Below, one piece after another: positions 34,919 to 46,727 of a stretch of 64,000 bases of DNA. The stretch is taken from positions 9,628,001-9,692,000 of the forward strand of contig OZ005615.1 in assembly GCA_963930655.1 (NCBI GenBank). The letters run 5' to 3'. The position numbers and the translations under genes were made by a program. The stretch is from Myrica gale. Lineage: Eukaryota; Streptophyta; Magnoliopsida; Fagales; Myricaceae. Below the pieces are notes generated by a model, which searched no databases, was not told the DNA's origin, and saw nothing but the letters and a program-made list of their open reading frames with translations. The first letter of the stretch is position 1. Each line of letters starts with the position of its first letter.

Positions 34919-35618
34919 TAAATGCCGGCCTTGGCTTCCTCACAAGAATTTTAAGGGTTATCATTCTTTGGTGCACCTGCAATGCCAATGCTTCCAGCGT
35001 ATCAAGAGTAGTTCTTCATTTGATTTCAAAACAAGGATTCTTTTAATATTAGTCCCGGATGGTTGCTGAGAAAACTTTTGTAGCTTATATCTTTGTCTGG
35101 TTTAACATGAAAACTAGCCATGATATTGTTGCACCTTACAGGTGGGACATTGTTGTACTTAGACTCCAGCCAAAATGGAGAAGCTGCACAACATTATCAA
35201 GTACTCTGTTTTGTCTCCATGTTTTGCAAGTTACATAAGATAATTAAGAAAAATGTTATTAACTAATGGTTGAATTAACAATTCCATGTTGTTAATCACC
35301 AGGGAATAGGGATTTCTCTAGAAGGGTGAATCCATGGTTAATCTTTCTCAAGCTTTTTCTCAGCTGCCGAAAAGAAAAAATAGATAATTAAGAAGTTCGT
35401 TCAGTTTCGATTACCACCGCATCATTATTTGGTTCAATCACATTCTTCTCTGTAGAAACTTTTTATTGAAGGTTATAATCTTTGACATCCCACTGGAGAT
35501 ACCTGGGGGAAGGGAACAGAGAGCATATCATGGACTCCCATATGAAAAAGGCCGAAATTCACCCACAAATAACTCTCTCCCCCATGTAAAATTATCCCTC
35601 TACTGACTTAGCAAGCTT

Positions 35619-36278
35619 TTATATTTCACCCATATTTGTAACTTCAATTTTGCCAGCTTCTCCTCGCTTCTGCAACGATATATCCTTGTACCTCTTAGCA
35701 CTTGTACCGTAAAGAACTAAATTAAGCATGGCCAAAGCAGCTGTTAGAAAGAAAAATCTGTCCAAATGACCGTCTTTTAGGTTCGGAGGAACCCATCCTG
35801 GCTTCCCATTCCTAGATGTGATGTTCGTCACCACTGTAAGCATAAGGGATGCCACGTAGCTACCTATTGCCGACGAAGACATCGACAAACCCATTCCCAG
35901 ACTTTTCAATCCATCCGGTGATTGTGAAGCGAAAAATTCCATTTGGGCCACGTAGACAAATGCTTCAGACACTCCTACAAGTATATACTGTGGAGCCTGC
36001 CAAAGAATGCTCAAAGAACTCGTCTCTTTACCATGGTGGGTAGCATGTTTTAGTCTTCGTTGCCCGACAATGCCTGCAGTTATCATGGCCGCTACGGCTA
36101 TAGCCAGCCCGATCCCCATCTTTTGTAGCTCGCTCGGAGGCTCTGGTTCTCTCTCAGTTAATTTCACGAACAGGGGAACAACGAGTTTGTCATAGGAAAG
36201 GATGAATGCAGATGTGCTTATGATGTCAAACGCAGTCATGCTGGGTGGAGGAATGTGAAAGTTCCCGAGTCGTGTCAT
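35619..36278 (-). pseudogene. NPF (NRT1/PTR family) transporter, C-terminal fragment
   Basis: 219 residues match the last third of a plant proton-coupled nitrate/peptide transporter: GNFHIPPPSMTAFDIIST, PSELQKMGIGLAIAVAAMIT, SILWQAPQYILVGVSEAFVY, QMEFFASQSPDGLKSLGMGL, SYVASLMLTVVTNITSRNG and GWVPPNLKDGHLDRFFFL. Four hydrophobic segments remain. A full family member has about 580-620 residues and 12 membrane spans. Immediately upstream of the ATG at 36276-36278 an in-frame TGA occurs and no further NPF homology is seen, so the first eight or so spans are missing. It looks like a truncated gene copy rather than a working transporter. The subfamily is probably NPF7, from remembered motifs. Confidence 0.8.
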
Positions 36279-37604
36279 ATCTCAATAGATATGTGGCTAA
36301 CTATGAGTTTAGCTCCTTATTTTACTTGGAATTTCATGAAGAATTTAAATGTTTGTTTTTACATAATCAATATGATCTGCGGCCAAGGTGGCCTTTGGGG
36401 GAGGAGTATGCTGAAGGAAGAAGTGAAGCTCGCTCCTTGAGAAGGGCTAGGATTCATCCATCACTTACATCTATCATTCAAGCATCTCTGCAACAGCGAA
36501 AATAGCCAGGCTCTCCAATTTTGCCCGTTCCCTTTATACAGCTCCAGTATCATTCAACCACGATGAATCTTGTACAAACAGTCTTCGCCCGACAACGTGC
36601 ATGAGATAATAGGCCGGCCATTTATAGTTTCGTATTCTGCATGTAGGGTCTGAAACGGTGGTTTCTGTAAAGCAGGTGACAGTTCTGTGTTAAGACGTAC
36701 TACATGCACAATTCAAGCATATGCTGCCTAATCTCGTACTGGTTTCACCGATTCTCTGAACTTTTACGAGCCTGATCAAATTTTTATCATCCATCCATTG
36801 AAGTTTCGATTCTCTGTAATTTTTCTCATGTTGTAATCATCACTGTTTTCACAAAAGTCTTGAGAAATCACGAAGAAAAATGACTTCTTCTACGTTCGTG
36901 ACTATCGTGAGACTTCTCAATATAACATTAAATTCAGCTTTATGCCAAGACAGTAACTGCAGAAAGCGGATTTTAGATCACAAGAATTTGGATTTCGCCC
37001 AAAACATTGCTGTTAATGTCTGAGGCTATATTTTTGTTAAAAAGGTATATTTAACCTCTTAAAAAAGTTTTTTTTTTCATAATATTTAAGTTGGCTTAAC
37101 GTCTAACAATGTCACATTCTATCAATTCGTCGGGAAGACAACTTTTAAAAGCAAATTAGTCGCCGGTACAAATACCTTTTGAAAACACATCAGCTCACCG
37201 CTCCATCTCTTTGGAATTTTTGGAAGGGAAAAGGAGAACGGGTTCCCTTGTAGTCAACAGGCCGTCTCCAGGAAGCAGGCCCAAGTTTCAACACAGAAAA
37301 AGATCGGAAGTAATTAATAATGCTCGGGGGATAGCGAAATCAGCATCGAACCCAGATGAGCTCCACCCATCGAAAATTATAGAAAGTTTCGGGATTTTTT
37401 TTTGGCTATTGGAAACAGGAGGGGAAAAGGGAGGTATTTGTTTACCAATGCTTTGATTTTCTAATCGCAATAAATTCTTTCCTTTTGCTTTTCAGTTTCT
37501 GGGTTTTTGGATTCAAAATCTCTGCTCTGTTGATTGCGAACACACCTTAGTTCAAGTTTGTTTTCAATCTATTGCGGACGATTGAATTTCAGGTCCTTTC
37601 CAAG
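36279..37604. other. Intergenic and 5' leader of the methyltransferase gene
   Basis: No additional NPF exon or other gene is recognised. The stretch from about 37,200 is probably the leader of the next gene: a purine-rich open region followed by an acceptor (TTGAATTTCAG/GTCC) 12 bp before the start codon. Confidence 0.45.
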
Positions 37605-38378
37605 ATGTCCTTCAGGACAGCCCAAATCCGCCTAGTGAGTTCGCATCCTGAGGTCTATGAACCGTGCGATGATTCATTTGCATTAGTCGATGCGCTTATG
37701 GCTGATAGAAACCACCTGTTAGAGCACCATCCAACATTGTGCATGGAAGTGGGTTGCGGTAGTGGGTATATAATCACTTCTTTAGCTCTTATGCTGGGGC
37801 AGGATTCTCCTGGGCTGCAATATTTTGCTACTGATATCAACCCTGATGCAGTTAAGGTTACGAGTGAGACCCTTGAAGCACATGGTGTTCATGCAGAGTT
37901 GATAAACACTGACATCGCATCAGGACTGGAGAAGCGTCTGGCAGGATTGGTTGACGTAATGGTTGTGAACCCACCATATGTGCCAACCCCTGAAGATGAA
38001 GTGGGTCGCGAAGGAATCGCCTCTGCTTGGGCAGGAGGGGAGAATGGCCGGTGTGTGATCGATAAAATATTGCCGATTGCTGACAATCTATTGTCGGAGA
38101 AAGGCTGGTTGTACATGGTCACGCTTACAGCTAACAATCCCTCAGAGATATGCATTCACATGAGAGAGAAGGGATATGCTAGTAGGATTGTCGTCCAGAG
38201 ATCAACAGAAGAAGAGTCTCTCCATGTCATCAAGTTCTGGCGGGATCTTGATAGTCAAGCAGATGCAAAGGAAACGACAAGAACGAACAAACCAGTTCCT
38301 GCAAGTCTCATGGAATCCCTGGTCTCACAATTTCCTCGATTGTCATTCTGGAGAAGCAGCGGCAGCAACAGTAGCTGA
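37605..38378 (+). CDS. HemK2 / N6AMT1-like protein glutamine N5-methyltransferase
   Basis: An intronless coding sequence of 257 residues starts at MSFRTAQIRLVSSHPEVYEP. The upstream ATG at 37572 lies before a probable acceptor and is not preferred. The SAM-binding motif is MEVGCGSGYIITSLALMLG, motif II is FATDINPDAVKVT, and the catalytic NPPY motif lies in VMVVNPPYVPTPEDEVGREG. Length and layout match the eukaryotic HemK2/Mtq2 class. With Trm112 these methylate the GGQ glutamine of release factor eRF1, so a role in translation termination is inferred. The protein is compact and has no evident targeting peptide, fitting the cytosol. The Ser-rich tail (SFWRSSGSNSS) is unlikely to be catalytic. 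Confidence 0.92.
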   Translation: MSFRTAQIRLVSSHPEVYEPCDDSFALVDALMADRNHLLEHHPTLCMEVGCGSGYIITSLALMLGQDSPGLQYFATDINPDAVKVTSETLEAHGVHAELINTDIASGLEKRLAGLVDVMVVNPPYVPTPEDEVGREGIASAWAGGENGRCVIDKILPIADNLLSEKGWLYMVTLTANNPSEICIHMREKGYASRIVVQRSTEEESLHVIKFWRDLDSQADAKETTRTNKPVPASLMESLVSQFPRLSFWRSSGSNSS

Positions 38379-40322
38379 GCAACCAAAGGTAAAAGAGAGT
38401 GTATGCGTGCGTTTTCTCTGGATAAATTTCTCTGTTATGTATTTCTTTATGTTTTCACACGGTTGTTTGACTCTTTGCATGCATATTGTTGGAATGTGAA
38501 AAGCACAAAATTTGTCTCCTAGCATTGCTAGAGCCAGGGGCTCGCTGATATGGGAGCTCAGTCAGTCATCAACTTTGGTGGATTTGTTTGTATGGAGTTG
38601 CCCGTGGTGTTTTTCCCTTCTAAGCGTTCTTTGATAGAAGCCTGCTTATAAAGTTTGCCTATTGTGTTCTGTTCTCTTCGCTCAAGATCAAACTATTGAG
38701 AGTGACTTGTCCTACATAGGGAACAATGACCTTTTGCCCTGCTTTTGCTCTCAGAATACCATTTGTGAGCCTCCGGTCATTACTTCTTGCTTTTCACCAT
38801 TTCTAAACCTCCGTTATGATTGGTGAAAAATCATCTGATCGAAAGAGATGTCTAGTCAATTGACTACTTGTTTTGCTTATCTTTATTGGTTAACCTTTGT
38901 GATTAACTTTCTTCTTTTCCTTTAATGTTTGAACTTTGAATGTCTGTTAGCTTTTGTTCCCTTGCATTCCCTAGCTTTCCTTGAAGGCTTAGATTTTACT
39001 TGCTCAGTTTAGTATCTTGTAGCTCTCAGTCTCACCAAATTTCCCCTCAAGAAAGTAGCCAGTACTCTCTTCAAAAGGCATGTTGGCATTACCATGTCTA
39101 ATTTGTAGGGAGATCATATGCTTAAAAGTTAGCTATTGTTTGTTTTATAGATTATTTTGTTTTGTCTTTTTTTCTATGTTCTTCTTTAACATTTTTGCAG
39201 TGTCAATGGGATTTTTTGCATTGTTACTTTCACATTATTAAGTTTTCAGCATATTTGCAGGTTTGCTGTTTTCAATAACCTAGTCCAAGGCTTCCAGTCA
39301 TTCCCATTAGCAATTCTAAGAGCTTATGAGTTCATCAGCGTCTGCATGATAGGAGACTGCCGAGCTCCCTTTATTTACAACCTTATGAACCAAAGTTTCG
39401 GAACCGATGTGCAATGTGAAAAGCTCTGTTCATTGTCTGTCTAAATCTCATATATGTCATTCACTTCTTATCAAAAATCACTTATATAGAAACGAAAAAT
39501 GTGATTCCATTGGCTTCATCAATGTTCATCGAAGAAGAGGGAGGCGTTGAATGTTGGCCAGATGGAAAGAGGATTGATCGAGAGGAGTGTATGGAAGCCA
39601 AGAAAGCCAGGTGCTAGAACAAAGCTTTAAGAAACCATGAAATGACTCTTTTTCTGTGGGGAGCAGCCGAAGTCAAATAGCAATCTTCCTTGAAGAATAT
39701 GCAACTCAGTGAACCTAGGTTTGTGAAATCCGTGACCATTCCATATTCTTTTCCAACCCATTCCAAACAAACTCGAATGTTTTTTCGTTGTGTAATATGG
39801 TTTTGCTTATAGCATGGAGATCTTTCATTTCGTGAAACAAAAATCAATTGACAGATTTAGAGGTTCAGAGAAGTTCTCAAGCTCAACCACTTCGAAAGCC
39901 AAATTAAAAGATAAAGTCCGGAGGCATTTTTCACTCTTTGAATCCATTTGGAGTCGAAGTAAGAGTCGGCCAAAAAGAAAACTTCTTAAAGAGATTGAGA
40001 ATGCCAAGAAAAACAGGGCAGTTTGTGTGACCGGTCTCTGGGTTGGTGCCTAGCCTAAGAAAGGAAAGCGTCACAAGATACATCGGACAAAACAATTTCG
40101 GTAGGAAATTTTAAGAGATCTGCCGTTCTTTTTGGACACCTGAATAATTGGGCTATAATTGAAAGACTCGTAAATTTGAGCCATGACAAACCACCGGATC
40201 ATCCTTTTCCCATCCTACTCCGCCCAGTGAACGACTTTTAAAGTATTTTGGGCCGTCGTGGATAGGGTATCAAAACAATTGACCAACGTTTGTCCTCTCA
40301 CCCGCCAGAAAGTGTTGAAAAC
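38379..40322. other. 3' flank of the methyltransferase gene and intergenic sequence
   Basis: A probable 3' untranslated region comes first. A 79-residue lysine/arginine-rich frame at 39814-40053 (KLKDKVRRHFSLFESIWSRS) has no recognised relative and is not called as a gene. Nothing else is seen. Confidence 0.4.
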
Positions 40323-40340
40323 ATGTCACGAACCAACAAA

Positions 40341-40358
40341 CCCCCCCCCCCCCCCCCC
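40341..40358 (+). repeat. Poly-C run of 18 bases in the RAD51C leader
   Basis: Eighteen consecutive C lie 85 bp before the preferred RAD51C start codon. If translation began at the upstream ATG (40323), the run would encode a proline stretch whose frame depends on run length. A second run of 11 C is in intron 6 (42369-42379). Confidence 0.8.
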
Positions 40359-40442
40359 AGCTTCTCCGCATTTCAACAAAAAGCGATTTCAAGCGCCACG
40401 CCCACTACCCAGCGATCTCGCAAAGGCTCACGCGAAGAGCAA

Positions 40443-43400
40443 ATGGAAGTGGGAAGGCTCCCCATCTCAGCATCACAGAGGGGCAAACTGATATCGGCAG
40501 GCTATACCACTCCAGCTTCGCTTTCTTTGCTCTCTCCCTCCGCCCTTGCTCGAGGTACCCGCCATTCACGAATTCCTTTGTTTTCATTCTTTTGCGCAGT
40601 CAAATATGTTCTCGGTGGTCTTTCCAGTGACAATTGGGTCAGAACTTTTGTAGATGTACCTCGTAGTGTTTGATGTATTGACTCTTAGTTTCTTGAGCGA
40701 AGTTTTGCTGTAGATTGCCAAGATTTCCCCCATCCTTCTTACTTCTGTAGATTTTCCTTTGCGATTTTTTTCGACTTGTTACTTGGAGTTCATTTGATCC
40801 AATCACATTGCACAGTGCTTATTATTTTGGTAGTTGATTACTTATATACGAGCCTGGATTTTGAGAAGAAGACGAGGGAAGTTACTGGAACTCCAGTTCC
40901 ACAAAAATGTTGGCGGTCCGCCTTTAAATATTTAGCGGTCCTTTCTACTGTCACAGTTTTCCACCAGCTTTTCCACGTCCTGTTAGAGTTTTTCCTCACG
41001 TGAATAAACTTGTTTAATTTCTTAAACGTGTTAGGTTGAAGTATTTTAACATTTATATCGTTGAACAGATCTGAAAATTTCAGATGATGAAGCTGCTGAA
41101 ATTCTGAAAGTTGCATCGCATAGTAGTAGGGTTGACGACTCAGAAGGAGGTGGTGCTATTCTTAATGGTACGTATTATCTCTTCAGTATATAACCATTGT
41201 TTTTCATTTCCAAGAATGGTGACTTTTACGAGAGGCCTAAGCCTAATGGTACTCTATATGCTGGATACTGCCCATATAATCGTGCTTAATGTGTTTCTCT
41301 AATTTGCACCTCATGAGATTATATTTATTAAGTTCTGTCTCTTCCCGTGCATATAGTTGTTTACAGCCATCTCGTCCAAACAGTGCAACTTTTTCTTTCG
41401 TCTTCTTCCAAAAATGCTACAAAAGTACACATGCATGTTCTACAAGTTTCTTTGCCGATTAGTCTTCTGAGTGTTAAATCTGGCCCTTGCTTCCATTTTC
41501 TGACTGTTGAGGAGCTTCATCTACAAGTTAGGATGATTTTTTATTTCCATCTTCTGCAGGTTCCCAAACTGCTCGGGATATGCTCCGTGACGTGTGTCCA
41601 CGCGTTACTACATTCTTGTGCGATCTTGATAACATCCTTGGTGGGGGGATACATTGCAAAGAAGTTACTGAAATTGGTCAGTTCTCTTTTTCTGTCATTG
41701 GAATGTGTGCAATTTGTTCCATATCCAGACAAGGCTACTACTAAATTATTCATGACGTGATATGTTGTTAAGATCATGATCCATGTGCTTTAGGCACTTT
41801 GCTTATGAGCATAAACACTTAGCAAGTGTTCTGTCAGTTAGGAGATGATCCTTTTTTTTTGTGTTTAGGTGGAGTTCCAGGCATTGGTAAAACGCAGCTA
41901 GGGTATGGGTTTTCATTGTATTTTTTGCCATGGAATGTTGTTGCTCATTTATGATTACTTAAATTTACAGTATTCAACTTGCTGTGAATGTTCAAATTCC
42001 GGTTGATAAGGGTGGCGTAGGTGGAAAGGCAATATATATAGGTAAGCTTACCTCATGACTCTCCCTCCTGACCATTTGATGACGTACCCAATTGCTCTTT
42101 ATATTTTAGTTTTTGTGATGATTAGATACAGAAGGCAGCTTTATGGTGGAACGTGCTTTCCAAATTGCTGAAGCATGCATAGAGGACATGGCAGAATATA
42201 ATGGCCTTTTACGGAAGGATTTTCAAGCTGGCCAACTTAAGATGCAGACCAACAATATCTTGGAAAATATATTTTATTTCCGTATCTGCAGTCACACTCA
42301 GCAAATTGCTCTTACAAATGACTTGGACAAGTTCATCTCAGAGAATAAAGATGTAGGTAAAATAAAATCCCCCCCCCCCAACCCAACACGCAGTGCATCC
42401 CTTACGCATTAGGCATATAAGAGTGAATGCTGTTTAATTTCCTTTGATGCATGAATGGGCTTGTTAGTTTTTAAGGATGAAAGTAGTGAAACGCAGCATC
42501 CATTAGGCATATAAGAGTGAATGCTGTTTAATTTCCTTTGATGCATGAATGGGCTTGTTAGTTTTTAAGGATGAAAGTAGTGAAATTTCTTTAGCTTATC
42601 ATTTTCTTCCCTTGCTTTAGTTCTCTGTGTGAGTGTTTGTGTCTATCTGCTTACATTGGTGTACGTGTGTGTATGTGTGTTTATATTTAAATACGGATGT
42701 GTAATTTTTAGATGTGTTGCCTCTTATTCAGGTTAAGATTGTTATTGTTGATAGTATAACTTTCCACTTCCGCCAAGATTTTGACGACAAGTCCCTTAGA
42801 ACTCGATTACTCAGTGGAATGGCTTTAAAGTTGATGAAGCTTGCAAAAGAGTTCAACTTGGCGGTGAGAATTAATTGTCCTCTTTCTCGAATTAAACATA
42901 GTAAATTTGCAACAAGCTTGCTACACCATTGAAATCAGAGATCTGGATTTTGGCAAGTAATTCTAGTAGAGATTTCAATACAATGGTACCAACTTGCATT
43001 TTTAATTAAAGTCTCTACTGGCCATATCTGAATGTAATTAGTTTTATAATTCTAATATTTTTGCTTCTTTTTTTTTTGGCAGGTTGTATTATTGAATCAG
43101 GCTACAACAAAGTATATAGAAGGTTCATTGCGTCTAACTCTTGCACTGGGTAAGTTTATTCTCATTTACCTCCTGCCACCCACTTGAGTACCTAATCTTC
43201 ATGGTTTATTATTTAACTTACCGTAATCACGTAACCAACCTCCTTCAAGAGTTCTTGTTTTGTCTTGCTGCAGGTGATAGCTGGTCGCAATCTTGCATGA
43301 ATCGGGTCATTTTGTATTGGAATGGCAATGAACGATATGCATACATGGACAAGCCACCCGCCCTCAGATCAGCATCGGCCCCCTATTCTGTGACCGGTAA

Positions 43401-43449
43401 AGGGATTAGGATTTCTGCTTCAAGCTGTAAACGAACCAAAATGATGTAA
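40443..43449 (+). CDS. RAD51C: DNA repair protein RAD51C (RAD51 paralogue)
   Basis: Nine coding exons are 40443-40554, 41069-41167, 41560-41676, 41869-41902, 41971-42041, 42126-42352, 42732-42863, 43083-43149 and 43274-43449. All splice phases agree, giving 344 residues. The N-terminal helical domain starts [20 protein letters not shown]. Walker A is [11 protein letters not shown] (split by intron 4), Walker B is [10 protein letters not shown], and other family marks are [38 protein letters not shown] and [20 protein letters not shown]. The basic tail SSCKRTKMM is a likely nuclear signal. RAD51C works with other RAD51 paralogues in homologous recombination and meiotic repair. An in-frame ATG at 40323 would add 40 residues read through a run of 18 C, and another at 40290 would add 51. 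The start at 40443 matches the conserved N-terminus best. No break is seen. Confidence 0.93.
42407..42584 (+). repeat. 84-bp direct duplication in RAD51C intron 6
   Basis: Copies at 42407-42490 and 42501-42584, separated by 10 bp, appear identical. Each begins CATTAGGCATATAAGAGTG and ends GATGAAAGTAGTGAA. The duplication lies between the exon 6 donor (42353) and the exon 7 acceptor and does not touch coding sequence. Apparent identity suggests a recent event. Confidence 0.85.
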
Positions 43450-45208
43450 GACAGAAAGGGCGAGACACAAGCTAAACCCATCCAGCATCAGCACCACGGT
43501 AAATGTTGTTCGAATCAGACTAGACCTTGATCGATTAAGCAAATTATAGTAACCAACCTATTTCATCACGCGGATGATCTTTTCGATAATTACTAGATTG
43601 TTCAAGAATCCATTCAACTCGACGATCATGCCTTAGAACCAGAGGCTTATCTGCCCCTTGTGGAGATTTGTAGGACCTTTCGATCTGTCTGCTTGTTGGT
43701 TCGCCGACTCTTCGAAGTGTCTGGTACACCCTTTAGAGCTTCCTGAGGTTTTTAAACCTCCTTGATGTTCTGATTAATCTATATGCTATTATGCTTTAAA
43801 AAAATCCAAATTTGCCCTACAAAAATAACTAACAGATAAATTTCGTATACGTGGTATGTCAGGTAGTTCAGTGAGCTGAGATTGGAGTAAGTCTCGTAAC
43901 CAACCTAAGAGAAAGGATTTGTGCAAAAACAAATGGTGTAAAGTCATGCAAAAGATAACTTGTGATTTATTTAGAAAAAAAAAGAAGATAACTTGTGATT
44001 TAAAGAAATAAATCTAATATTTTAAGGTTGGTCACATCATATAATGAGTTAAGGCTGGTCACATCATTTTGACTATGACGTGACCAGCCTTTGATCTTTG
44101 GAATTATAGGGCTTGTTTGGCAACCGATTGTGGTTCTTGTTTTGCGGTTTAACACAGAATTTGAATCACACTTTGTTTGGGGTGGCTGATCGATCCGAGT
44201 GGCGTTCTGAACCAGGATACATCGCCGCCACGTGTCGCGTGGTCAAATGACTCTATCTGTAACCCTTTGAAAAATTTAACGGCTATGTGGCAGGCAGAAC
44301 TGCAGTCGAAGTCTGACGACTCTGCACTGGTGATTGACCGTTTCAAAACCGAGTGTCTCTTTCTCAGAAAAAAAAATCAGCCCCAGAGTTACACAACTAC
44401 TCTTTTTTCCCAATCAAACTTTGTCAAGGGCTTGTTTGGCAACTGATTGTGGTTCTGGTTTTTAGGCTTAAAACAGAACCACAGTCCAACACCGTAACTT
44501 AAACCCGGTATCCAGTTTGGGGCGACTGATTTCAATCTTCCACTATTAATCATGGGTGGTCTTGTGTTTTGTTTTATTTGTCTGTCCATCCCCAGCATCT
44601 ACACATAACTCTGTCTATTTCGCAGGCCTTGACAAGATGTCGTATGTTTGAAGTGCAATTTGGCGGGAGACCTCATAAAAGGCCTGGACACATAGAGGCG
44701 CGCAGCTGGCAATATGCGTCGTCATTTTTAAGTCAACCAAGGGTCTATATGCACATCCACTGTTGATCTTTATACAAAACTTTCGTCACCATGCGTAAGC
44801 TTGCTAAGTTGTGGCTTGTCATACGCTAGCTAACTTGGCCAATGAAAATCACAGCGAGTTTTACGCTCTCTCAGACCAACATTTCGAGATGATCAAAACG
44901 TCATTTTTTATATCAGTGATTATCACTTCACCTAAAACGAAAATAAGTGTTGTAAAATAACACAAATAACAATATTGAATCCCTAAAATTGTGTTGGGAA
45001 CAAAAAGGAAAAAATACCCTAAAAAATTGTCCATCAATTGAGTCACATTGTATTGAACAACACGAGGATGCATATATGACATGATACTTGCAGAGGACCA
45101 CACTTCATAGCACCCGCCAAAAACATTTTCCATTCAGTTACATGTCTCCACAACATTCCCGACATACAATCCCTTTAGAAGTTTTGTTAAGCTTAAGTAA
45201 ACGAGGCC
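43450..45208. other. 3' flank of RAD51C and intergenic sequence
   Basis: The first few hundred bases are probably the RAD51C 3' untranslated region. A sequence beginning GGGCTTGTTTGGCAAC and continuing (C/T)GATTGTGGTTCT occurs at 44109 and again at 44428, apparently parts of a dispersed repeat. No gene is recognised. Confidence 0.45.
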
Positions 45209-45764
45209 TTATTTGGCCATCAACGCCCCAAATAGCAACAAAATAACAGCTACCAGCACCAGCACGGTGATTTCCCCCTCTCCAGCTCTCGAGGTACTGA
45301 CGCGGTTGTCAAGGACTGGCACACCACCTGCTTCTATTGTGCACATGGGCAGAACACATTCATTTACTTCATCTACCCAGTAGAAACACCCTGGGTGCAC
45401 CTAAGACATAACACAAACCAAGCAAACAACATATCAGTTTAATGATTTATAAGGAGACATTTTTTCTTACACTCATTTTTTTTTCAATTCCTAAGTTATT
45501 TGTTTGTTAGACTCAAAAGCAGCAATAGACACATAGAACTCATGTTTCATAGCAATAGTTCATTACCTGACCCAATAAGAAGACACATGGAACACCAATT
45601 TGTAAACACATACATAGGTGATCGTTAAAGAGTTGATTCACAATGTATTCATTACCTGATGTAACAGGCAGCGGTAAAACCATCGCCCAAAAGTTCTTCT
45701 TTGTCCTCGCTTGAAGCATCTGCATCCGTCCTCCACCACAACTGCACCATGGTATTCCATGCAT
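45209..45764 (-). pseudogene. GRF-type zinc-finger gene relic with C-terminal membrane segment
   Basis: Two minus-strand exons fit one gene: 45764-45656 (donor TTACATCAG/GTAATG) and 45400-45209 (acceptor GTCTTAG/GTGCAC). Exon 1 starts IPWCSCGGGRMQML and QARTKKNF. It then continues in another frame as GRWFYRCLLHQ, joining exon 2 in phase as VHPGCFYWVDEVNE. The order CxC - NFGR-FYRC - C-F-WVDE is the zf-GRF signature. The protein ends in a hydrophobic tail, ITVLVLVAVILLLFGALM. One extra T in AACTTTTGGGCG shifts the frame, so the intact finger cannot be made. A minor alternative frame from ATGGAATACC stays open but loses the first cysteines. GRF proteins of this size are common in plant genomes and their roles are mostly unknown. 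A MITE begins at 45773, directly against the 5' end. Confidence 0.65.
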
Positions 45765-45772
45765 CTAACATA

Positions 45773-45973
45773 GGCTGCGTTTGCCAGCACAATTTTCCCC
45801 AAAATATTATCTCACTCCTAATAAAATAATCCAATATAATCTCTCTCTCCTATCAAAAAATATAAAAAATTACAAAAAATATAAAAAAAAATTACCTCTC
45901 TCTTCACCTTTTCACTAAACCCAATACCAACACATATTCTCGTACCAAAAATATTACAACACAAACACAACCA
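45773..45973. mobile_element. MITE (GGCTGCGTTTG family)
   Basis: It starts GGCTGCGTTTGCCAGCAC and ends CAACACAAACACAACC. It shares TCCTAATAAAATAATCCAAT, ATATAAAAAATTACAAAAA and CACTAAACCCAATACC with the copies near 27.8, 28.0 and 59.5 kb. It lies just upstream of the GRF relic. Confidence 0.75.
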
Positions 45974-46526
45974 TAGTCAAGTAATGTTAATAAGCACATG
46001 TGATTTGGATAACAACTTTTAAATAACGACAACTATAATATATACTCTATACTTTGTAATCAAAATAGGTGATGGTTGCGCATTGTGCATATTTGTACTA
46101 AATTCAAAACTACTGCAAATACCCGGAGGTGATACACACTATTGGAAATCATATCACAGCACACAAACACTGGGTGATATCTCATCGTTTAGACAACACA
46201 TCAATCCAGTGGGTAATGGATACAAGCAACCCATCATTCAATCAAAATAAACCAGTCCAACACAATACGAACATAGAGGAAAGTAATAAATCAAAATAAA
46301 ACTATAATATGACAAACCTATGATTAAAAAGCCTATTTATTCCTTCTTCTTTTTTTAAAACAAGTATCTCTCAGATAACTCATCTCAAAAAGGTAAACTG
46401 AAGTTGCCAATAATATTTGCAGCTTAGGTTTGATCTTGTAAAATGCTTTGGAAAACTGATGGGTTCTAACTTGAATATGGCATGCACATGGAGTTTGCAT
46501 CAAGATTTGGCAGTGCAGATGAATTG

Positions 46527-46727
46527 GGGGCGTTTGTTTCTCAAAATTTTCACCCCTCAATATTTCCAAACAATCATAAAATAATCTCTCCTCATTAAAT
46601 TATAAAATAATATTATACTATTCAATTTTTCTTCTCTCTTCTAACTTTTCCATAAAATACTATACTTTTTCACAAACACCAATACTTAAAATTTTCAAAA
46701 CCCCAATATTTCCACCAACGAACATTA
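46527..46727. mobile_element. MITE (GGCGTTTGTTTCTC type)
   Basis: It starts GGGGCGTTTGTTTCTCAAAA and ends TTTCCACCAACGAACATT. The interior is closely similar to the MITE at 13657-13850, sharing ATTAAATTATAAAATAATAT, TTTTCCATAAAATACTATA and CACCAATACTTAAAATTTTC. Confidence 0.7.

Noticed and set aside
39814..40053. 79-codon basic frame upstream of RAD51C
   Set aside because: It is lysine/arginine-rich but has no family resemblance, and its position between genes gives no support.
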